From: Acidobacteriota bacterium
Lineage (GTDB): Bacteria; Acidobacteriota; Vicinamibacteria; Vicinamibacterales; Vicinamibacteraceae
Direction of reading: 5' to 3'
Assembly (NCBI GenBank): GCA_023429845.1
Contig: JAEZCY010000290.1
Location: 1-30,710, forward strand
DNA length: 30,710 nucleotides
Below the pieces are notes generated by a model. It saw only the letters and a program-made list of their open reading frames with translations. It ran no database searches and was not told the DNA's origin. Shown here in pieces: positions 7,471 through 13,840 of the stretch. Numbering within the stretch: position 1 is the stretch's first letter; the number at the start of each line of letters is the position of its first letter. A program made the translations under genes and the position numbers.

Positions 7471-8849
7471 CGCCCGGCTCCTGCACCTGGACGGGTGGTG
7501 CCACGTTCGGCCGCAGGGGGCGCGCGTCGTCCCGGGGCCGCGTCCGCGGGCACGTCGAAGCGGCGACCGTCCACGAACACGTGCCTGATGACGCTCGCGT
7601 CCGCGAAGAGATCGCCCTGCACCACGATCACGTTGGCGATCTTGCCCGGCTCCAGGCTGCCCAGCCGGTCGTGCACGCCGTAGATGCGCGCGGCATCGAT
7701 GGTGAGCGCGCGCAGGGCGCCATCAGGGGAGAGACCCGCGCCCACGGCCTTGCGGACGTTGCCGAGGAACTCTCCCGGACCGGCGAGGCCATCCGAGTAG
7801 AACGCGAACAGCACCTTCTGCTCAGCCAGCGCGGCGGGCGTCCGCGGCGCCTGGGCGCGCACCTCGAGCACCTTCAGTGTCTCGTCGGCGTCGGGATCGG
7901 CATCGTTGGGCGCCTGCGGCCAGTGCGCGCTCACGAGCACCGGCACCTTCGCGCGGGCCAGACGTGCGGCCGCCGCGTATCCCTCGTGCGCGCCGCAGAG
8001 CACGTGGGGCACGTCGAGTTCGCGGCCGAAGGCCAGCACGCGATCAATCTGGGTTGCGCTCGAGGCGGGCATCAGGAACGGCGTCCTGGCCTGCAGCGCA
8101 TGCTGCAGGGCCTGAACGGTGCGATCGTGGTCGGGTCGCTGCCGGCCGCGCGGGCTCTCCTCGTAGCGGCGTGCGAGTTCGCCCGAGTGCCGCGTATCGA
8201 GGAACACCTGTCGCACGTAGGCGAACACGCCCATGAGCGAGCCCGGGAACACACCGCCTCCCGCCGGCGGCGACAGGAAGACGGGCACGGCGGCGGCACT
8301 GCGCACGACGGCGGCCTCGCGGCGTTCGCCGCTCAGGTTCACGACGGCGGCCTGCCCCGGGAAGATGCCACCGCGTGGGGCCGTGACGACCGTCGTCACG
8401 CCGCCGTTACGCCATCTCTCGATCGCCCGATCGTCGGCGCGGAAGTCGTCGGCGGCCTGCAGCCACGGAGTCGAGCCCGGACGGTCCTGCGGACCTCGCA
8501 CTTGCCGGGCAGGCTGGCGTGTGCCGGCCTGTCCGCCCGCGCCCGACCCTGCCGCCATGCCTGCGGCAACGCCAAGGTCGGTGAACGCGTCGAACAGTCC
8601 GGGGTACACGGTCAACCCGACGCCATCGATCACGATGGCCTCCCGTGGCACCTCGACGCGGGCGCCGACAGCCTTGATCAGACCGTCGGCGAGCACGATG
8701 GTGCCGGCGCCGATCACCGGACCCGACACGGGGACGATGCGCGCGTTCCGAATGGCCACGGGTGCGACCGGCTGCGCCACCGACGGCGCTGCCGCTGCCA
8801 GCACACAGGCCATTCCCGAGGCTGCCAGGCGAAGCCGCGCAGCGATCAC
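7467..8849 (-). CDS. Secreted amidohydrolase-fold protein lacking most metal ligands
   Basis: First gene of the operon, 460 residues. The GTG at 8849 is chosen because GGGAGGG lies 6 bases upstream and the product then begins with a clean signal peptide (IAARLRLAASGMACVLAAAAPSVAQ). The amidohydrolase frame is clear: IRNARIVPVSGPVIGAGTIVL near the start and LGSLEPGKIANVIVVQGDLF near the end. However, the HxH site reads PGLFDAFTDLG (Phe89 and Asp91 in place of His), and the LVHA-type strand reads LMPASS. A His in CGAHEGY and an Asp in YSDGL remain. It closely parallels the third gene in design, so the two are probably a related pair flanking the active enzyme. Its stop overlaps the next ATG. 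Confidence 0.85.
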   Translation of the reverse strand: MIAARLRLAASGMACVLAAAAPSVAQPVAPVAIRNARIVPVSGPVIGAGTIVLADGLIKAVGARVEVPREAIVIDGVGLTVYPGLFDAFTDLGVAAGMAAGSGAGGQAGTRQPARQVRGPQDRPGSTPWLQAADDFRADDRAIERWRNGGVTTVVTAPRGGIFPGQAAVVNLSGERREAAVVRSAAAVPVFLSPPAGGGVFPGSLMGVFAYVRQVFLDTRHSGELARRYEESPRGRQRPDHDRTVQALQHALQARTPFLMPASSATQIDRVLAFGRELDVPHVLCGAHEGYAAAARLARAKVPVLVSAHWPQAPNDADPDADETLKVLEVRAQAPRTPAALAEQKVLFAFYSDGLAGPGEFLGNVRKAVGAGLSPDGALRALTIDAARIYGVHDRLGSLEPGKIANVIVVQGDLFADASVIRHVFVDGRRFDVPADAAPGRRAPPAAERGTTRPGAGAGR

Positions 8850-8855
8850 GGTGAT

Positions 8856-8862
8856 CCCTCCC
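8856..8862 (-). promoter_or_regulatory. Shine-Dalgarno site fixing the 8849 start
   Basis: The minus strand reads GGGAGGG, then ATCACC, then GTG. It is the best ribosome site on the minus strand of this region and decides the start of the amidohydrolase operon. Confidence 0.75.
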
Positions 8863-8909
8863 GATTGAGTGTGTGGACCGCCACGTGCGGGCACGTGCAG
8901 GAAGGCGGG

Positions 8910-8938
8910 ATGCTATCCCGACGCCCGGCCGACCGCAA
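8910..8938 (-). promoter_or_regulatory. Candidate promoter of the amidohydrolase operon
   Basis: The minus strand has TTGCGG (8938-8933) and TAGCAT (8915-8910) with a 17-base spacer, about 60 bases before the start codon. The -10 overlaps a perfect hairpin, CGGGAT (8906-8911) with ATCCCG (8915-8920) around GCT. Confidence 0.35.
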
Positions 8939-8950
8939 CACGCGCCGCTC

Positions 8951-9340
8951 TCACCTGACGGCCGCCCTGACCACTGCCACGGCAGCAACGGCGTGGACGA
9001 GCCATACAAACGGCGCGTCGCCAGGAACGCGACTCGTCGGAAGGGCGGTGGTGGCCAGTGCGAGAGCCAGCGTGACAAGATCGAGGACGGCCCATCGGTA
9101 GGCAACGGGCCGGATGCCGGGCGTACGCTGCACGATGCGCGCGCCGAGTACGAGGCCGGTGGCCGAGACGAACACGCGCGCCGCGATGAGCGCCACCGCG
9201 AGACCGGCGGGGGTGGACGCCGAGCGCGTGGCCAGACGGGCGAGGGTCACGGCCAGGTCCAGCGGCGCAAGCACGAGCAGCCACGCCGCTGCGGCGAACC
9301 GGAGCAGGCCGGCCCCGATCGGGGAGAGGACATCACGCAT
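8951..9340 (-). CDS. Small four-helix membrane protein, unknown
   Basis: A 129-residue protein not recognised as any named family. It has four hydrophobic stretches, at about residues 13-35, 44-70, 82-100 and 108-127, separated by Arg-rich turns, and would sit in the inner membrane. The ATG at 9340 shares two bases with the ATG of the plus-strand gene at 9339. No Shine-Dalgarno is visible before it. It ends about 100 bases before the amidohydrolase operon on the same strand. The alternating hydrophobic and basic pattern supports a real gene, but the lack of a recognised family keeps confidence moderate. Confidence 0.6.
   Translation of the reverse strand: MRDVLSPIGAGLLRFAAAAWLLVLAPLDLAVTLARLATRSASTPAGLAVALIAARVFVSATGLVLGARIVQRTPGIRPVAYRWAVLDLVTLALALATTALPTSRVPGDAPFVWLVHAVAAVAVVRAAVR
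9321..9330 (+). promoter_or_regulatory. Shine-Dalgarno site for the 9339 gene
   Basis: GGGGAGAGGA ends 8 bases before ATG 9339. It sits inside the coding sequence of the opposite-strand membrane protein and picks 9339 out of a frame that is open further upstream. Confidence 0.65.
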
Positions 9341-9659
9341 GCTGCGACTCGTGGAACGACTGTTCGGGGAGGGCTCGCTGCACGACCGCCGCGCGCCCGG
9401 TACGCCGATCGCCGTGGCGTACGAACTGGAGGTCTATCGGGACTGGGACGTTGCCGGGCTCGAACTCACGCCTGGCGCCTGGGTCATCGAAGGTCACCTG
9501 CTTGCCGCTCCGGACACGCTGACCTCGCTCGCGGGCCGTGGCGATTCGTTCGGCCTCCGCATGGATGATGGCCGTCAGCTCGACGTCTTCGTGCTCGATG
9601 GCGACGGCCGCATCGTCAACGTCGAGGGTACAGGTTTCAGCGAGACCCCATCTCGATGA
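9339..9659 (+). CDS. Small soluble protein, unknown
   Basis: A 106-residue acidic protein not recognised. After a short amphipathic start (MLRLVERLFGEG) the sequence alternates strands and turns: VAYELEVYRDWDVAGLEL, WVIEGHLLA, FGLRMDDGRQLDVFVLDGDGRIVNVEGTGF. This suggests a small beta-barrel or beta-sandwich. No signal peptide or membrane segment is present. The start is supported by GGGGAGAGGA 8 bases upstream. The frame is open before the ATG, but that part is Arg/Ala-rich antisense to the membrane protein gene. Its 3' end overlaps the 3' end of the minus-strand gene at 9637 by 23 bases. Genes on both sides are on the opposite strand, so it is transcribed alone, probably from a promoter within 8951-9320. 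Confidence 0.65.
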   Translation: MLRLVERLFGEGSLHDRRAPGTPIAVAYELEVYRDWDVAGLELTPGAWVIEGHLLAAPDTLTSLAGRGDSFGLRMDDGRQLDVFVLDGDGRIVNVEGTGFSETPSR

Positions 9660-12288
9660 GGCGCAGTTGGCGCACGAGCACGCCCAGCGTCCGGGCATCG
9701 CCGGGCGGTTGCACGACCTGGCCTACCTCCAGCGCCAGCACGTTGCGACCGAGGCGCAGCAGCGACGCCGGCACGGTGGTCCGCGACGCTCCCGGCCGGT
9801 CGAGCACGAGTACCTGGCCGTTCACGCGCACCGTGAGCGGTTGAGGGCCCTGCGGGGTCGTAGCCGCCTCGGCATCGAGCGCCAGCACCAGGTCACGCGG
9901 CTTCGCGAGCGTGAACGTGGCGGTGGCGGTCGGGCGCGAGGTCCACTGGTGCACGAGCCCGTGCAGGCGTTCCGGCGCGTGCCAGCCCTCCAGCATGCGC
10001 ACGCCCACCTCGTACGGACTGTCGTCGTCCACCGCGCCGAAGTGCCCATAGAAGAGCCGCTCGCCTGCAGCGTCCATCCGGCACACGTCCGTCGTGGACG
10101 CCCGTCGCCCGTCGGAGGAGAGTCGAGTCGCCCACGCGGCGTCCGCACCGCCCGAGGCCACGGAGACGTGTGAGGGATGCCACACATCGCGCGGGGTGAT
10201 CGCCACGCGCGCGACCCAGCGGCCACGCGGCACGCCGGCGCCGGCCAGGCCGTCGTGCTCGGCCAGCGACGACAGGCGATCCGCGTCGGCGGCATGGCGC
10301 GTATCGAAGCTGTCGATGGAGACCTCGCCGGACCGCATGTCAGAGGGAAGCCCGTGGACCTGCGGCTGCAGCGGCGCGTCGGCGGCCAGGAACACGAGCG
10401 TCGGATTCCCCGTCGTTGCAGCGCCGATCGGCACAGCGATTCGCGCGGCGCGAGCGGACATGGCAGTCCACGCCGGTCCGGATGGCTCGCACTGCGGCTG
10501 CCCGGAGACACGTGACCGCCGCCACTGCGCGTGCGTCCCCAGCGCCACCGTCAGGCCTTTCTCTGCCATCGCCGCAGACCGCAGTACGAGGCCCTGTGAG
10601 CGGTCGAAGACGGCGATGACGCCGGCGGCTCCCGTCGCGAGTCGCCGCGGCGGCGCGTCGATCGCCGTGCCCACCGCATCCGCACGCACGGTCAGCGCCC
10701 CGGCCAGCTGCCGGCCGTCGACACTGTCACCGATGGCAAGCGCGACCTCGGCGCTGTCGCGCCGTGTGACGACACGGCCGCCGCGGTCCGTGCGCGCGAC
10801 GATCGCGAGGGCGGCGGTAGCGAGTGCCTGCTGCCGCTGTACGTCGAGTCGTTCCAGCACGCCCAGAGCCTGCGGGCCCATCCACGGGAGCGCCAATGGT
10901 GCGACCGCCAGCGCGACGAGCTGGTCACCGCGAAGGTCGCGTATCACGTCCACCATCGGGGCCCGCAGGGGCTCGTCGTCGGTCGCGAAGCCCACGCGTT
11001 CGACGGACGCTACGGCGTCGCCCAGGACGGACACCTGCGCGCCCGTGGCCAGACATGCGGCCACCGACAGGGGGTCGCCCGGCAATGCGCGCGCACCGGC
11101 GGCACGGATACGACGCGCGGACGGCATGTCTCGGACGACGATGGCCTCGTCGCGCACGGTGGCGAGTGCCGCGCGAGCCATGGCTGGTGTGCCGGCGACC
11201 CATGGGCCCGGCATCACCGTCGCACTCTGCAGGAGTGGCACCGCGATCGCCGTGAGTGCGGCGAACACCACCGCCACGGCGCGCTGGCGACCTGCGGTGC
11301 GCGCGACGAGCCTTGCCAGGCCGACGCCGAACCACGGCGCCCACCAGGGCAGGAACAGCGACGCCGCGAACGCCGGCGGCAGCATGCCAGTGGCCACCGA
11401 CACCAGCGTCAGCACCAGCGCCACGATCGTCGCGCGACGCAGCGGGAGTCGGACGTCGGGCCCGTCGGCGCGCCTCGTGGCGTGTGCCGGATCCGCACCG
11501 GCAACCACCAGCCCGAACACGGCGACGACGAGTCCGAACGCGTGGACGTCGCTGCCGAGCACGGACGCCCACTGCCGAACTGCGACCCACGCAGATGCGT
11601 CGGCCGAGAGCCCCGGGCGGAGCACATCGAGCAGCGCCGCAGACCACGCGGCGCTCGAGAGGCAGGGGATCCCGCGCCACGCAAGCCGGGCGCTCACTGC
11701 CTGCGCCGCGAGCGCGAGCGTCATCACGATCGCTCCCGTCGCGAGGCGGACGGCGATCGAGGCGCGCATGCGCGTCAGCGCAGGCAGCGTCAGCACGACT
11801 GCCGCTGGCGCCAGCAGCGCCGTCACAACCGAGGCGAGGGGCAGCCAGCGCGTGGCGCTGGATCGGGTGGTCAGCAGGACGGCAAGGCTCACGGCGAGCA
11901 CGGGCAGTGCGTCGTGTCCCTGCGTTGCCGTGCTCCAGACGGACCGCGCGGCCAGGGCGCCCGTCGCGACCGCGACGGCCAGCCATGCCGGCACGGTCAG
12001 CGCTCGCAGTGTTGCGAGCAGGGTGACGCCGAGCGCGAGCAGGACCAGCGCGGAGGCCGCCGGGAGATCGGGGGTGACCGGCGCCGATGCGTTCAGCCAA
12101 TCGATGCCGCGGGTGACGGGCGAGTCGGCCCGCACGTATGCGAACCATGCCGTGGCGGCGTCGTCGCGGGGCGGCGGCAGATGAGTGTCCAGGGCCAGGA
12201 GCCCGCCGCAGACGAGCGCGACCAGCGCCAGCAGCGGCCACAGGCCACGGTGAAGGGGAGTCGTGGGAGGAGGCGCGGGCACGGACAC
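9637..12288 (-). CDS. Large polytopic membrane protein with C-terminal beta-sandwich-like module
   Basis: About 883 residues. The N-terminal half (to about residue 410) has roughly ten or more hydrophobic helices. The first external loop carries a DD pair (PPPRDDAATAWFA), as is usual but not diagnostic for GT-C glycosyltransferases. A soluble domain follows, then a C-terminal segment with EGWHAPERLHGLVHQWTS, VRVNGQVL, PASLLRLGRNVLAL and DARTLGVLVRQLRL. That pattern is seen at the C-terminus of bacterial envelope glycosyltransferase-like proteins and resembles a carbohydrate-binding beta-sandwich. The start is uncertain: GTG 12288 lies just downstream of the TACTAT -10 candidate, while ATG 12327 would overlap the ATG of the divergent gene. 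Its divergent position beside a GT-C/UbiA operon suggests a role in surface glycan assembly. No exact family is recognised. Confidence 0.75.
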   Translation of the reverse strand: MSVPAPPPTTPLHRGLWPLLALVALVCGGLLALDTHLPPPRDDAATAWFAYVRADSPVTRGIDWLNASAPVTPDLPAASALVLLALGVTLLATLRALTVPAWLAVAVATGALAARSVWSTATQGHDALPVLAVSLAVLLTTRSSATRWLPLASVVTALLAPAAVVLTLPALTRMRASIAVRLATGAIVMTLALAAQAVSARLAWRGIPCLSSAAWSAALLDVLRPGLSADASAWVAVRQWASVLGSDVHAFGLVVAVFGLVVAGADPAHATRRADGPDVRLPLRRATIVALVLTLVSVATGMLPPAFAASLFLPWWAPWFGVGLARLVARTAGRQRAVAVVFAALTAIAVPLLQSATVMPGPWVAGTPAMARAALATVRDEAIVVRDMPSARRIRAAGARALPGDPLSVAACLATGAQVSVLGDAVASVERVGFATDDEPLRAPMVDVIRDLRGDQLVALAVAPLALPWMGPQALGVLERLDVQRQQALATAALAIVARTDRGGRVVTRRDSAEVALAIGDSVDGRQLAGALTVRADAVGTAIDAPPRRLATGAAGVIAVFDRSQGLVLRSAAMAEKGLTVALGTHAQWRRSRVSGQPQCEPSGPAWTAMSARAARIAVPIGAATTGNPTLVFLAADAPLQPQVHGLPSDMRSGEVSIDSFDTRHAADADRLSSLAEHDGLAGAGVPRGRWVARVAITPRDVWHPSHVSVASGGADAAWATRLSSDGRRASTTDVCRMDAAGERLFYGHFGAVDDDSPYEVGVRMLEGWHAPERLHGLVHQWTSRPTATATFTLAKPRDLVLALDAEAATTPQGPQPLTVRVNGQVLVLDRPGASRTTVPASLLRLGRNVLALEVGQVVQPPGDARTLGVLVRQLRLIEMGSR

Positions 12289-12301
12289 GTGAACCGGCCG
12301 G

Positions 12302-12308
12302 TATAGTA
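12302..12308. promoter_or_regulatory. Overlapping divergent -10 elements
   Basis: TATAGTA reads as TATAGT on the plus strand (12302-12307, 5 of 6) and as TACTAT on the minus strand (12308-12303, 4 of 6). Plus transcripts would have a leader of about 12 bases to ATG 12326; minus transcripts would have about 8 bases to GTG 12288. No strong -35 is seen on either side. Confidence 0.35.
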
Positions 12309-12325
12309 GACCGGCCACGCGTCGC

Positions 12326-13840
12326 ATGCCCGCTTCGTCCATTGCCGCATCCCTGCCGCCACGGCGTGTCCCATGGACGTGGCTGGTCGTCGTGGCGCTG
12401 CTCGTCATCTTCCGGGCGCTGCCATTCGCCTGGTGGGGCACGCTCGCCTTCGATGCCGACCAGGCCGTCATGGGGTTGATGGCCAAGCACATCGCCGAAC
12501 TGCGGGCGCTGCCGGTCTATCAGTACGCCCTCACCTACGTGGTGGTGCTGACCGCGTACGTCACGGCGCCCTTCATGTGGGTGTTCGGTCCCACCGTGTT
12601 CGCGCTGAAGCTGCCGCTCGTGCTGATGAACGTGGGGGTCGGCGTGGCGCTCGTGGTCGCCGTGGCGCGGGCGGGCCTGTCGCCGACGATCGCGGTGACG
12701 CTGTCGCTCCCCGTCATCCTGCCTGCGGCCGTCACGAACGCCGGCCTGATGGACGCGCTCGGCATGACCGTCGAACCACTCCTCTTCGTCCTTGCCCTCT
12801 GGCACGCCCGGCGGGCGCCGGTCGTCTTCGGCATGGTTGCCGCCCTCGGCTTTCACGTGCGCGAGTTCGTGGCGTACGGCGTGGCCGCGGTGCTGGCCGT
12901 GGACGTGCTGGACGGCGGCGTGTTCACGCGCTCGGGCCGGCGGCACTGGACGACCGTCGCACTCGCTGCGCTCGGCACGACGGCGCTGCTCGGAGGCGTC
13001 GCGCGGTTCGCGTCGATCCGAGGACCCGAGACGTGGATCACCGAGCAGGGTGGCGGCAACCTGGCAACACTCGGCGGCGCATTCTGTTTTGCGCCGCGCC
13101 AGGCGTGGCGCAACGTGATGGAACTCGGTTTCTCGTACCTCGGCGTTCTGTGGGGCACGGCGCCGCTCCCTCTGGCGCAAGGGGCCGTGCAGTCACGACT
13201 GGCACAGGGACTCGTCTGGGCGTGGCCGGCGTTCGCTCTCGTCCTGCTCGGCACAGTGGCCCGCGTGGGCGCTGGTGCGCGAACGCTGTGGGCCTCGCGC
13301 TCGACGCCGCTGGTGCAGCTCGGCCTCTTCCTCGTGCTCGTCGGAGCGCAGGCCGTCCTCGTGTATGCCGTCAGCCGCTGTGGCCTCATAACGGTCGTCA
13401 CGATCCGGTACGCTCTGCTCGGCGTGTTCCTGCCGACCGGGGTCGCGCTGCTCCTGTGGTCGGTGGAGCGCCGGGCGCTGCCCAGACGCGTGGTGGCTGG
13501 CGCGTTCGTGGCCGTCGCGGCGCTGAACGGCTGGACACATGCCAGACTGTGGCACGAGCAGTTGACCGTGCCGGTCGTCTCGACACGGGCGCTCCTCGGG
13601 CCTGCCCTCGAATCGGCGGGCGTCCGCTATGCGCGCAGCGACTACTGGACCGCGTACTACGTGACGTTCATGACGCAGGAGCGCGTGATCGTCGGCGCCG
13701 ACGCGTTTTCGCGCATCGACATCTACGAGCGGATCCTGGCGCGCCATGCCGACGACGTCGTGCCCGTCAGCTCTCAGCCCTGCGGCAACACGCCGGCCAT
13801 CGTGCCCGGCTACTATGTGTGCCGCGCGACTGCCCCGTGA
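12326..13840 (+). CDS. GT-C type membrane glycosyltransferase (GT39-like)
   Basis: A 504-residue inner-membrane protein with about 11 helices. After the first helix (residues 18-30) the first periplasmic loop reads FDADQAVMGLMAKHI. The acidic pair Asp43/Asp45 stands where GT-C enzymes keep their catalytic or metal-binding acid, and the DQAVxGLMAxHI signature recurs in bacterial GT39/GT87-like proteins. Such enzymes use polyprenyl-phosphate sugars as donors and act outside the membrane. The C-terminal soluble part (about 420-504) has ARSDYWTAYYVTFMTQERVIVGA and closes with CGNTPAIVPGYYVCRA. ATG 12326 begins the operon. The TGA at 13838-13840 overlaps the next start as GTGA, so the UbiA gene is translationally coupled. 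The acceptor and the sugar are not known. Confidence 0.8.
   Translation: MPASSIAASLPPRRVPWTWLVVVALLVIFRALPFAWWGTLAFDADQAVMGLMAKHIAELRALPVYQYALTYVVVLTAYVTAPFMWVFGPTVFALKLPLVLMNVGVGVALVVAVARAGLSPTIAVTLSLPVILPAAVTNAGLMDALGMTVEPLLFVLALWHARRAPVVFGMVAALGFHVREFVAYGVAAVLAVDVLDGGVFTRSGRRHWTTVALAALGTTALLGGVARFASIRGPETWITEQGGGNLATLGGAFCFAPRQAWRNVMELGFSYLGVLWGTAPLPLAQGAVQSRLAQGLVWAWPAFALVLLGTVARVGAGARTLWASRSTPLVQLGLFLVLVGAQAVLVYAVSRCGLITVVTIRYALLGVFLPTGVALLLWSVERRALPRRVVAGAFVAVAALNGWTHARLWHEQLTVPVVSTRALLGPALESAGVRYARSDYWTAYYVTFMTQERVIVGADAFSRIDIYERILARHADDVVPVSSQPCGNTPAIVPGYYVCRATAP

Noticed and set aside
10094..12184. 696-residue plus-strand frame opposite the large membrane protein
   Set aside because: It is a Ser/Thr/Ala/Arg-rich antisense shadow with no motif or ribosome site; the minus frame has proper helices and a conserved-looking C-terminus.
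12373..13836. Open frame in phase with UbiA running back through the GT-C gene
   Set aside because: The composition is Arg/Gly/Ala-rich, typical of an out-of-frame reading at high G+C, and the GT-C frame there has clear membrane helices and motifs.
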